Of a stretch of DNA of 36,984 bases, positions 6,271-16,437 are shown piece by piece. The stretch is from Subtercola vilae (lineage in GTDB: Bacteria; Actinomycetota; Actinomycetes; Actinomycetales; Microbacteriaceae), in assembly GCF_004923255.1 (NCBI RefSeq), contig NZ_QYRT01000039.1:1-36984 (forward strand). Direction: 5' to 3'. The position numbers and the translations under genes were made by a program. The first letter of the stretch is position 1; each line of letters opens with the position of its first letter. The notes below the pieces were generated by a model, which was not told where the DNA came from, did no database searches, and saw nothing but the letters and a program-made list of their open reading frames with translations.

Positions 6271-6310
6271 TCCTTAGGACGGACTTGCTCTTCCATTGAG
6301 CTACAGAGGC
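6271..6310 (-). tRNA. 5' half of tRNA-Arg(CCT), interrupted at the attachment site
   Basis: On the minus strand, GCCTCTG, TA, a D-arm GCTC-AATGGAA-GAGC, and an anticodon loop GTCCTAA (anticodon CCT, U33 and A37 present) can be read. The anticodon stem begins AGTCC but its partner is GGAGA, so only three of five pairs form. No canonical T-arm follows. Sequence identity to a tRNA therefore ends at or just after the anticodon loop, which marks the crossover region. A promoter-like TAAACT lies upstream on the chromosomal side. Further down, at the distance expected for a 74-nt tRNA, a weak acceptor-like TTGAGGC can be read (see findings). Confidence 0.75.
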
Positions 6311-6422
6311 TGACCGCACGAGTTTACAGCCCCACCACCGGGGTTCAGCAATCGCACGGGTTCACGAAATGCCGACGCCGCACCCCCCGAACGCGCGTAG
6401 GTGCTGTTAGACAGAAGACTCC

Positions 6423-7775
6423 ATGAAGACTTCATACCCGCCCAGGCGTGGCCTGGCAGAGCGATCGCGCCTCCTCGCAGTGGGGTTGATGGTCATTGTC
6501 GTCACCGCCGTGAGCACCGTGCTCGGTGCCCCGGCCGCCTATGCGACCGACTACCCCAGCTGGGCCGACGTTCAAGCGGCGCGAGCAAGCGAGTCGGCGA
6601 AGGCCGGCGAGGTCGCCTCGATCACCGCACTGATCGCCGATCTGCAGGCGAAGGCGGTGGCCGCACAGGCACTCGTTCAGCAGCGCACAGCTGAAGACGA
6701 CGTGGCCGAAGCGGCACTCGCCGCTGGGCAGAGCAAGGCCGACGCCCTTGCGGCAAGCGCGGCCACATGGAAGACGAAGGCCGACACTTCCAGCCGCCAG
6801 GCCGCCCTCATCGCGGCCCAGTTCGCACGCGCGGGCGGCGGCAACAACATCACGAGCCTGCTGCTCGGCAGCGACTCAGCGCAGGCCAACAATCTGTTGT
6901 CGCAGCTCAGTTCGATGGGCAAGCTCAGCGAAACCATCACGGGCATCTACAACCAGGCCAAGCAAGACGCGAACACCGCTCAGTCGATCGCCGAGCAGGC
7001 GGCGGTGGCGAAGGATGCCCTGGTGGGCCTCGCAGCGGCCGCACAAGCCGCGCTGCAGCAGGCCGCCCAGGCCCAGCAAGACATGATCGCCGCCCTGAAC
7101 GAGCAGACCGCTCACGAGGGCGAGCTGCAGGCTCAGCTCGCTAGCCTGCAGAGCAACGTCGCGACCACAGAACAGCAGTACCAGGCAGGAGTCGCTGCGG
7201 CTGCTGCTGCAGCGGCTGCGGCAGCAGCAGCGGCCGCCGCGGCCGCCGCCGCTGCGCGCGGAAGCGGCGGCGTGAGCATCGGCCCCGTCTCCTCCGACGC
7301 CCAGGCCCTCGCCGAAGAGCTGATGGGCTACGTTTCGGCTGGCCGTTTTCACGGGTCGAGCCCCGACCACATCTTCGAGATCGCGTGGATCGCCCAGGGT
7401 AAGTCGGTAGCGAACTGCGGCATCGACGTGGTGATTCTGCAGGCGATGGTCACCGCTGTACGCACGTTCGGAAGCGCTGGCGTCAGCGACATCAGCCGCC
7501 GCTGCACAGGCCAGATCGAGGGCGCCGGCGTCTTGTCGGCCCACTACCGCAACGGCGGCGGGCATGCGGTCGACTTCACCTCGGTGGGCGGCAACGCATT
7601 GAACGGCTCGAACAACGCGTCGCTCAGCCTGATTCGCGCACTCGACCCGATCATGCCGTACGGCTCGGGTCTCGGCCAGCGCAACTGCCGCGTCTCTGCC
7701 GGAAGCGAGATCGGCCTGAAGAACTTCAGCGACTTCTACGACACCTGCGACCACCTGCACGTCGACGACTTCTAG
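6423..7775 (+). CDS. Secreted coiled-coil protein with an M15-like peptidase domain
   Basis: The 450-aa protein has a signal peptide (basic start, hydrophobic stretch about 17-34, cleavage near APAAYA), a long helical coiled-coil domain (about 45-255), a run of 21 alanines (about 259-279), and a C-terminal domain (about 295-450). That domain carries S-x-H then GGGHAVDF and ends with DHLHVDD, the H/D/HxH zinc-ligand pattern of the M15/VanX/MepA peptidase fold. Four cysteines there are conserved in the paralogue at 10259-11680 and may form disulfides. It probably cleaves peptidoglycan peptides outside the membrane, or only binds them; activity is inferred. The N-terminal domain is shared with the next gene. 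Confidence 0.75.
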   Translation: MKTSYPPRRGLAERSRLLAVGLMVIVVTAVSTVLGAPAAYATDYPSWADVQAARASESAKAGEVASITALIADLQAKAVAAQALVQQRTAEDDVAEAALAAGQSKADALAASAATWKTKADTSSRQAALIAAQFARAGGGNNITSLLLGSDSAQANNLLSQLSSMGKLSETITGIYNQAKQDANTAQSIAEQAAVAKDALVGLAAAAQAALQQAAQAQQDMIAALNEQTAHEGELQAQLASLQSNVATTEQQYQAGVAAAAAAAAAAAAAAAAAAAAARGSGGVSIGPVSSDAQALAEELMGYVSAGRFHGSSPDHIFEIAWIAQGKSVANCGIDVVILQAMVTAVRTFGSAGVSDISRRCTGQIEGAGVLSAHYRNGGGHAVDFTSVGGNALNGSNNASLSLIRALDPIMPYGSGLGQRNCRVSAGSEIGLKNFSDFYDTCDHLHVDDF

Positions 7776-7797
7776 CCCGTCACGACACCCGCCGACC

Positions 7798-7837
7798 GAA
7801 GCCCAGCCCCGCCGCCCCCGCGGTGATGCTGGGCTTC
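7798..7837 (+). terminator. Hairpin after the M15-like gene
   Basis: GAAGCCCAGC and GCTGGGCTTC form a perfect 10-bp stem with a 20-nt loop, 22 bp after the stop at 7775. There is no long U-run, so it is a terminator-like hairpin rather than a textbook intrinsic terminator. Confidence 0.55.
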
Positions 7838-7973
7838 TCTCGTAGCACGTTCTATGCCTCCACAAACTTTTTTGTGCGAAACGCCGGTGTGTTGCTACTG
7901 TTAACGCTGTTGTTGGTGTTATAGACGTTGCTCATGTGACTGCTGTGACAAACGTGAACAGTCTCGAGGATCT

Positions 7974-9371
7974 ATGAAGTCGACCCACCGCCGTGCATCC
8001 GGTGCCGGCGCGCCAGCTTCAGCCCAGGCCTCTCGCCGCTTCGCCGCACCGCTTCGCCTGCTCATCGTGACCTCGGCCGTCGCTGCGTTGGTCGCTGCCG
8101 GCAGCATTACGGGCGGCAGCCCCGTCTTCGCTGCGAACTATCCGAGCTGGAACGACGTTCTCGCCGCACGCAGCAACGAAACCGCCAAGCAGGCAGAGAT
8201 CGGCCAGCTGCAGTCACTCATCTCCGGCCTGGCGTCTGAGGTCGAAGCCGTACAAGCCGTGGCCGACCAGCGGTGGGCAGCCAATCAGGCGGCACAGGAT
8301 GCCCTCGCCACCGGTACGGTGAAAGCCGACCAGCTCAAACTGCAGTCGGCCGAGGCCGCGACGAAGGCCGACACTTCGCGCAAGCAGGCCAGCGCCCTCA
8401 CCGCGCAGTTCGCCCGCTCGGCGGGATCAGATCTCTCGATGCAGCTGCTCGTGGGCGGCCAGAAGAGCAGCGACCTGCTCTACCAGCTCGGCGCCATGAG
8501 CAAGTTGAGCGAGACCTCGAAGAAGATCTTCGACGCAGCCACTCAAGACGCTAACTCAGCCACCTCGCTGAGCGCACAGGCCGATGCAGCCGAACGAGCC
8601 CTCAGTAGCCTCGCGGATGCCGCACAGGCGTCGCTGACCGACGCCGTTGCCGCGCAGCAGAGCGTCAAGTCGGCGTTACTCGAACAAGAAAACCACCAGG
8701 CCGAGATGACGGTTCAACTCGCTGCTCTCACGACGGGAGCGCTCACGACCGAGGCCGACTACAACGCGGGCGTGGCCGCCGAGAAACAGCGTCAGCTCGA
8801 GGCCGAGCAGGCCGCCGCAGCGGCAGCAGCCGCACAGGCGCAGGCCGACGCCGCAGCAGCCGCCGCGAAACAGAGCGCGGCAGCCAGTTCGGGCGGGTCG
8901 AGCAGCACGGGCAACAGTGGGTCGAGCAGCTCGGGCGGATCGAGCAGCTCGGGTTCAGCATCCGGAACCGGCTCGAGCAACAGCGGCAGCAGCTCGCCCG
9001 CGCCTGTCAACGACGCCCCCACCCAGCAGTTCAACGGCGCAGCGGTCGTGGCCTACGCCCAGCAATACGTGGGCGTCGTGCCCTACGGCTGGGGCGCGAA
9101 CCCCAACGACAGCTTCGGCTGCGACGGCCTCACCCAGTGGGTGTACGGCCACTTCGGCGTCACGCTGCCTCGCCTCGTCAGCGCGCAGACGGCCATGGGC
9201 GTTCGCGTCTCATCGTCTGAGGTGCGCGCCGGCGACCTCGTCGTGTGGCCGAACGCGCACGTCGGAATCTACGACGGGCACGGCGGCGTGATCCACTCGC
9301 CCGACTGGGGCCGCTATGTGGAACACAACCCGCGGCTCTGGGGCAGCTACATCTTCATTCGCATCGTCTAG
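7974..9371 (+). CDS. Secreted coiled-coil NlpC/P60 peptidoglycan hydrolase
   Basis: The 465-aa protein has a signal peptide (hydrophobic about 28-44, cleavage near SPVFAA), a coiled-coil domain closely related to that of the preceding gene (the ANYPSW...D start is shared), an Ala-rich segment, a Ser/Gly linker (about 300-340), and a C-terminal NlpC/P60 domain (about 352-465). The catalytic Cys383 sits in FGCDGLTQWVY, His429 in NAHVGIY and a third polar residue His441 in HSPDWG. NlpC/P60 enzymes with coiled-coil N-termini (RipA type) cleave D-gamma-Glu-mDAP-type bonds at the septum. GAGG lies seven bases before the ATG. A 198-bp gap separates it from the previous gene, so it may have its own promoter. 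Confidence 0.9.
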   Translation: MKSTHRRASGAGAPASAQASRRFAAPLRLLIVTSAVAALVAAGSITGGSPVFAANYPSWNDVLAARSNETAKQAEIGQLQSLISGLASEVEAVQAVADQRWAANQAAQDALATGTVKADQLKLQSAEAATKADTSRKQASALTAQFARSAGSDLSMQLLVGGQKSSDLLYQLGAMSKLSETSKKIFDAATQDANSATSLSAQADAAERALSSLADAAQASLTDAVAAQQSVKSALLEQENHQAEMTVQLAALTTGALTTEADYNAGVAAEKQRQLEAEQAAAAAAAAQAQADAAAAAAKQSAAASSGGSSSTGNSGSSSSGGSSSSGSASGTGSSNSGSSSPAPVNDAPTQQFNGAAVVAYAQQYVGVVPYGWGANPNDSFGCDGLTQWVYGHFGVTLPRLVSAQTAMGVRVSSSEVRAGDLVVWPNAHVGIYDGHGGVIHSPDWGRYVEHNPRLWGSYIFIRIV

Positions 9372-9390
9372 CAGCGAACTGGAGCAGGGC

Positions 9391-9888
9391 TCACGCAGCC
9401 GGTTCGAGGTAGTTCTCCCACTCGGGGAGCGCGCGCTCGACGCCGCGCACGAACCACCCGGCGTGATGCGGCATGCGTGGAACCATGCGCAGCGACCAGC
9501 CGATCTCGGCCAGCGTGCGATCACTCTTCTTGTTGTTGCACTTCAGGCAGCAGGCCACGAGGTTCTCCCACGTGTCTTTGCCCCCGCGCGAACGCGGCTG
9601 AACATGATCGATTGTGGTGGCGGATGCCCCGCAGTAGCCGCAGCGCTGGTTGTCACGGCGCAGCACTCCGCGCCGACTCACCGGCACCTGCCTCGACGAC
9701 GGAACCTTCACGTACCGCGTGAGCAAGATGACCGACGGGCGATCGTACGCCCCCGATGACGCCCACACCGGGTCGTCTTCGTCGCTTTCGACGATTCTCG
9801 CTTTCTCATTCATGACGAGCACAAGGGCCCGCCGAAACGAGACAACACCCAGCGGTTCGTAGCCCGCGTTCAAAACCAGCGTTCGCAT
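9391..9888 (-). CDS. HNH endonuclease family protein
   Basis: The 165-aa protein has a leading domain (MRTLVLNAGYEPLGVVSFRRAL) conserved in a widespread actinobacterial and cyanobacterial HNH family, then a zinc-stabilised HNH motif: C83-x2-C86, His95 (TIDHVQP), Asn109 (WENLV), C114-x2-C117 and the following NNKKSD. All usual ligands and catalytic residues are present. The cellular role of these stand-alone HNH proteins is unsettled. AAAGGGAG precedes the ATG. The gene is convergent with the P60 gene, with only 19 bp between stops. Confidence 0.9.
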   Translation of the reverse strand: MRTLVLNAGYEPLGVVSFRRALVLVMNEKARIVESDEDDPVWASSGAYDRPSVILLTRYVKVPSSRQVPVSRRGVLRRDNQRCGYCGASATTIDHVQPRSRGGKDTWENLVACCLKCNNKKSDRTLAEIGWSLRMVPRMPHHAGWFVRGVERALPEWENYLEPAA

Positions 9889-10258
9889 TTTCTCCCTTTC
9901 GCAACCCCTGGTCGGCTACCAGGAGGTTCGATTTCGCCGCTACATTCGAGAGGCTTGCGGGTGGGCCGGGGCAACAAAAAAGGGCGTCGTCACAGTGACA
10001 ACGCCCTTTCTGCACGCACACGTGTGCGCACAGAGGGTATCTGATGCAGGCCGCTGAGTATTCGCGCGCGAAAGAGGCGGTCATCCGTGGTGGGGATGTT
10101 GTCTCTGGCGGTCACGAACGCTCCCGAAGTCTCGAGTAATAGCAGTGCATGAAGGCTAACAAACCTGGCCCGAAAACGCATGCGACTGCGGCATCGATTG
10201 AGCAGACTGTAACCGACTGTTCACAATTGGCTCGTCAGCCAGCCAGTCAGTCAGTCAG
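9889..10258. other. Intergenic region between HNH and minus-strand wall genes
   Basis: No convincing gene is seen here. It contains a 6-bp hairpin CCTGGT-N5-ACCAGG (9907-9923) in the HNH leader, the terminator at 9979-10009, and CAGT-type short tandem repeats at about 10240-10258. Two short minus-strand frames here lack ribosome-binding sites and look like shadows. Confidence 0.6.
9979..10009 (-). terminator. Strong intrinsic terminator
   Basis: AAAGGGCGT and ACGCCCTTT form nine pairs, extended after one mismatch by GTCAC/GTGAC. On the minus strand the stem is followed by a run of six T, so it is the likely end of the minus-strand transcript from the two wall genes, about 250 bp beyond the last stop. 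The plus-strand side also ends in TTT. Confidence 0.8.
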
Positions 10259-11680
10259 CTAATCAGAGAGCAGGGAGTCGCCTCTGGCGCTGATGAAGTC
10301 GACGTGGTCGTGGCTGCAGGTGTCTTCGAACTCCGAGAGGTTGACGAAGCCCGAACCGGATGACCGGCATTCGCTCTGGCCCACATTGGTGTTCGGCGGC
10401 ACGAGCGGGTCGAGCAGATGCAGCAGCTTCAGCGAGTCGGAGTCAGCGCCGGTGAGACCGTGACCGTTGAGAATGTAGAAGTCGACCGCGTGGCCGCCGC
10501 CATTGCGATAGTGCGGAGACATCGTTCCCGCGCCCTCGATCTGGCCGGTGCAGAGGCGGTTGATATCACTCACACCCACCTTCGAGAAATTGTCGATGGC
10601 CACCTTGATGGTCTGCAGCACGCGGTAGTCGACGCCGCAGCCCGGAACGACCTGGCCCTCGGCAAGGTATCGAATCTCGGCGATGTGGTCGGGCTTCGAC
10701 CCGACCAGCTGGCCCGAGGCGACCGCATCCATCAGCTGACCAGCCAATGCCTGCACCTGGGGAGAGACGACCGACGGGTAGGCGGTCGCCGTGACGGCGC
10801 TGTTCGAGGAGAGCCTCAGCGTCGCAGCCGACGCGGCGGCCGCTGCAGCAGCCGCCGCTTTGGCTGCGGCTGCCTTCTGGGCGGCGAGGTCGGACTCGCT
10901 GGGAGCCTGGTAGTTGTCGCGACCGACGATCGCCGCGGTGAGGCCACTGCTGCTGGCCAGCGTCTGCTCGCCGGTGACCAGCGCTGCAGAATCTTCGATC
11001 GGAGTGAAGGCACTTGCCGTGCTGAAGGCGTAGGCGGGCAGCGCCATCGTGGCGATGAGCCCGACGGCGAGTGTCATAACCACTGCGCGGGCGGCACGGG
11101 TCTTGGGTGAGGCGGCCGACGGGCGGCGGCCCGACCTGGCGCCGTTGACCAGACCGACTCCGCCGGCTGAACCGGCACGGGCGACAGAGCCGACACGGGT
11201 GACGACGGCGCCGAAGCGCTCACGCGCGGCAGCACGCCGAGCGGCGGCGCGTGCGGTTCCGGCACGAACAACCACGCGGCGCACAGGAACCGCCGCGGGG
11301 TCGACGAGCGCAGGCTCCTTCATTGGCTGCTGCTCGAAAGGTTGCTGCTGCTCGAGAGGCTGCGCGTGCTCGAGCGATTGCTGCTCGAAAGGCTCAACCA
11401 CCATCGCTTCGACCTGCAGCGGCTTCTCGGCGGCAACCGGCAGCGAGTCGACGGGTGACGACACCGGGCCGGAGACAGCAGCCGCAGCAGCTGTATTCGC
11501 AGCGGCAGCAGCCAGCAACTCGGCAATGGTGTGCGGCTGGCTGGGTGTCACACGCGAAACACTCATCTCGGCCGCAGCACCGTCGGCGTTGACGGATGAG
11601 GCTCCAGCCGCGACCTTCGCCTCGGCTGCCTGCCGCTCCCACTCCCGGCGCTCACGCCGGGAGGATGGGGTTACCGACAT
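10259..11680 (-). CDS. Membrane-anchored protein with an M15-like peptidase domain
   Basis: The 473-aa protein has a long cytoplasmic N-terminus (about 1-195) rich in Ala, Glu and Gln, beginning with the basic RRERREWERQ; a transmembrane or uncleaved signal helix (about 200-220, ending PAYAFS); an Ala-rich stalk after RDNYQAPSESDL; and a C-terminal domain (about 310-473) homologous to that of 6423-7775, with S-x-H, GGGHAVDF and SHDHVDF plus the same cysteines. It is downstream of the NlpC/P60 gene with a 12-bp gap, so the two form an operon. A wall peptidase or wall-binding role is inferred from the fold. Confidence 0.7.
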   Translation of the reverse strand: MSVTPSSRRERREWERQAAEAKVAAGASSVNADGAAAEMSVSRVTPSQPHTIAELLAAAAANTAAAAAVSGPVSSPVDSLPVAAEKPLQVEAMVVEPFEQQSLEHAQPLEQQQPFEQQPMKEPALVDPAAVPVRRVVVRAGTARAAARRAAARERFGAVVTRVGSVARAGSAGGVGLVNGARSGRRPSAASPKTRAARAVVMTLAVGLIATMALPAYAFSTASAFTPIEDSAALVTGEQTLASSSGLTAAIVGRDNYQAPSESDLAAQKAAAAKAAAAAAAAASAATLRLSSNSAVTATAYPSVVSPQVQALAGQLMDAVASGQLVGSKPDHIAEIRYLAEGQVVPGCGVDYRVLQTIKVAIDNFSKVGVSDINRLCTGQIEGAGTMSPHYRNGGGHAVDFYILNGHGLTGADSDSLKLLHLLDPLVPPNTNVGQSECRSSGSGFVNLSEFEDTCSHDHVDFISARGDSLLSD

Positions 11681-11692
11681 AACAGGCTCGAC

Positions 11693-12532
11693 TTACTTGA
11701 TACCGAGGCGTACGTAGTAGAAGCTGCCCCACTGCGGGCGGTATTCGACGTAACGGCCCCAGTCGGGCGAGTCGATCATCTTGCCGTTGCCGGCGTAGAT
11801 GCCCACGTGGCCGATCGAGTAGATCATCAGGTCGCCGGGCTGTGCGTCGGCAGCTGATATACGGGTTCCGGCTGCGGCCTGAGCGCTCACGGTGCGCGGG
11901 ATGTTGATTCCGAACTGCTTGAAGACGTACTGGGTGAGCCCGTCGCAGCCGAAGCTCGTGTCGGGGCTGGCACCGGCACCGTAGGGCACCACGCCGACGA
12001 ACTGCATGGCGTAGTCGACGACGGCCTGGCCGCTGTACGGGCCCGAGGGCGGGTTGAAGGCAGCCGTGCTCGCGGAGGTGGCGCCGGCGACCGAGGCGGT
12101 AGAGGTGGTGTTCGACACCGTGGCCACCTTGAGGGCGGCGGCCTGAGCCACGGCAGCAGCCTGGGCTGCAGCAGCAACCTCAGCCGCGGCCTTGGCGGCG
12201 GCAGCGAGGTCGTTTTTGGTCGGAGCCTTGTAGTTGTCGCGGCTGACGGCGGCGTCAGCGGCCGATGCGTCGACAGAGAGTGTCTGCTGGCCGGCCTCGA
12301 TCGACTTGGTCGACGCGCTCGGGTCGAAGGCACCGTGCGTGCTGAACGCGTAGGCGGGCAGTGCCATCGTGGCGACGAGGGCTGCGGCAGCCGTCATGAC
12401 GACGGTGCTGGCGATGCCGCGCTTGGTGGGGCGCCTGAAACGCGGCTTGGCGTGAGAGGTCTCGCGTACTGCAGGGGTGTTCGGGTTGTGCTTCGGCTCG
12501 GGTGAACCAAGCGATTTGCTCGAAAGGGGCAA
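11693..12532 (-). CDS. Membrane-anchored NlpC/P60 hydrolase
   Basis: A TTG start at 12532 is set by a good Shine-Dalgarno GGAGG seven bases upstream. The 279-aa product has a basic N-terminus, a hydrophobic segment (about 46-64, ending ALPAYAFST), an Ala-rich stalk following the motif RDNYKAPTKNDL shared with the next gene, and an NlpC/P60 domain (about 165-279) with Cys196 (FGCDGLTQYVF) and His242 (IGHVGIY). The third catalytic position, His in the paralogue at 7974-9371, is Asp254 here (IDSPDWG), which may alter activity. First gene of a two-gene operon. Confidence 0.88.
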   Translation of the reverse strand: MPLSSKSLGSPEPKHNPNTPAVRETSHAKPRFRRPTKRGIASTVVMTAAAALVATMALPAYAFSTHGAFDPSASTKSIEAGQQTLSVDASAADAAVSRDNYKAPTKNDLAAAAKAAAEVAAAAQAAAVAQAAALKVATVSNTTSTASVAGATSASTAAFNPPSGPYSGQAVVDYAMQFVGVVPYGAGASPDTSFGCDGLTQYVFKQFGINIPRTVSAQAAAGTRISAADAQPGDLMIYSIGHVGIYAGNGKMIDSPDWGRYVEYRPQWGSFYYVRLGIK

Positions 12533-12540
12533 AGTTTATT

Positions 12541-12720
12541 CCTCCGACACGTCGCAGCGCACGAGTGCTCTGCCCGGCTCTGACGGTTCTGGGGGCAGGG
12601 TAGTGCCGCCAGGAAAGAGCCGGTTCATGTGTCTTGATTTGGGTCGTGGGGCCGGGAAGCGGTCATTCGGACTTCACCGAGAATACGTGAGACCCCGCGA
12701 TTTGTCACCTCAAAACGGCT
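12541..12720 (-). promoter_or_regulatory. Long structured 5' leader of the NlpC/P60 operon
   Basis: A possible promoter (TGACAA, 16 bp, TATTCT; plus 12702-12707 and 12680-12685) would give a leader of about 140 nt before GGAGG (12541-12545). The leader can form CCGGCTCT/AGAGCCGG (plus 12574-12581 with 12616-12623) or CTGCCC/GGGCAG (12570-12575 with 12593-12598); these share bases and exclude each other. Actinobacterial wall-hydrolase genes are often controlled by c-di-AMP (ydaO) riboswitches, but conserved ydaO blocks are only weakly matched here. Confidence 0.35.
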
Positions 12721-12753
12721 TAAAGCAACAAATTGGTAACGAACTTATGAATG

Positions 12754-14670
<1,917 letters not shown>

Positions 14671-14717
14671 CCGTCGTGCTGTGTGGTGCTGCGATGCACT
14701 CTGCAGCACCGCGGTGA

Positions 14718-14766
14718 AACGACGAAGCGCCCGTCACTCGAGCTGAGTGGCGGGCGCTTCGTCGTT
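14718..14766. terminator. Bidirectional terminator between serC and the DUF3027 gene
   Basis: AACGACGAAGCGCCCG pairs perfectly with its complement at 14751-14766, and six further pairs close onto a five-base loop, giving a 22-bp stem. It sits between convergent genes, 48 bp after serC and 17 bp after the facing stop. It should stop transcription from both sides; the flanking U-runs are short. Confidence 0.85.
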
Positions 14767-14782
14767 GGTGCTGGGGTGAGGC

Positions 14783-15700
<918 letters not shown>

Positions 15701-15702
15701 CT

Positions 15703-16083
15703 CTACGCATCCAGTTCGTCGGCGACCTTGCGCAGCAGCGCAGCGATCTTGCGGCTGTGGCTGGCTTCGGGGTAGCGGCCCCGCTTCAGGTTCGTGCCGA
15801 TGCCATCGAGCACCTTCACGAGGTCTTCGATGATGACGGCCATGTCGTCGGCCGGCTTGCGGCTCAGCTTCACCATGCTCGGCGGGGCTTCGAGCACCCG
15901 AACCGAGAGCGCCTGCACCCCGCGCTTGCCGTCGGCGATACCGAACTCGAGTTTGGTGCCGGCTTTGACGCTGGCCCCAGCGGGCAGCGCCGACGCGTGC
16001 AGAAAGACCTCCTGGCCGTCATCTGAGCTGATGAAGCCGAAGCCCTTCTCGTCGTCGTAGAACTTAACCTTGCCGGTAGGCAT
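15703..16083 (-). CDS. Long cold-shock-domain protein (actinobacterial type)
   Basis: The 126-aa protein begins with a cold-shock domain (about 1-67) having RNP1 (KGFGFIS) and RNP2 (VFLHAS), followed by a helical C-terminal extension (about 70-126) found in the long actinobacterial Csp form. It should bind single-stranded nucleic acid and act as an RNA chaperone. GAGGAGATTCACA lies before the ATG. It heads an operon with the DUF3027 gene and is divergent from the small membrane-protein gene at 16174. Confidence 0.9.
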   Translation of the reverse strand: MPTGKVKFYDDEKGFGFISSDDGQEVFLHASALPAGASVKAGTKLEFGIADGKRGVQALSVRVLEAPPSMVKLSRKPADDMAVIIEDLVKVLDGIGTNLKRGRYPEASHSRKIAALLRKVADELDA

Positions 16084-16173
16084 TGTGAATCTCCTCGTGT
16101 GTTTTGCCGGAATATTGCGCTCCGACCACAGGTAAGCCTATTAGCTTGCCGACGTGGCCGTATTGTTAGGTGC

Positions 16174-16437
16174 GTGACCGAGACAAATACTCCTGCAATT
16201 AAGAGGAGCCAGCGCATTTTGGCTTATATGGTCGCGAGCGCTGCCGGCCTCTCTATCCTCTGCTTCATCGCGGTGATCATCGGCACGGGGGTCGGTGTGC
16301 GCAACTTCGGCGTCGGGGTGTGGCCCATTGTGGTGGTGCTGCCGATCTTCGGCTTCCCGCTGGCCATCGCCTTTCTCATCGCCTTGTTGATCGTCAACCT
16401 GGTTCGTCGCTCTCGCGAGGCTCGTAACTCAACATGA
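16174..16437 (+). CDS. Small integral membrane protein (87 aa)
   Basis: The GTG at 16174 is preferred over an upstream ATG because TATTGT (16161-16166) lies seven bases before it, so the mRNA is probably leaderless. The product has two long hydrophobic helices (about residues 18-42 and 48-76) and a basic C-terminus (VRRSREARNST). Homologues in related genera are sometimes mislabelled as ABC-transporter ATPases, but no ATPase motif exists here. Its stop overlaps the start of the next gene (ATGA). Confidence 0.7.
   Translation: MTETNTPAIKRSQRILAYMVASAAGLSILCFIAVIIGTGVGVRNFGVGVWPIVVVLPIFGFPLAIAFLIALLIVNLVRRSREARNST

Noticed and set aside
6876-7865. 329-codon antisense ORF over the M15-like gene
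   Set aside because: It mirrors a clearly coding frame in high-G+C DNA, and the translated sequence has no family features.
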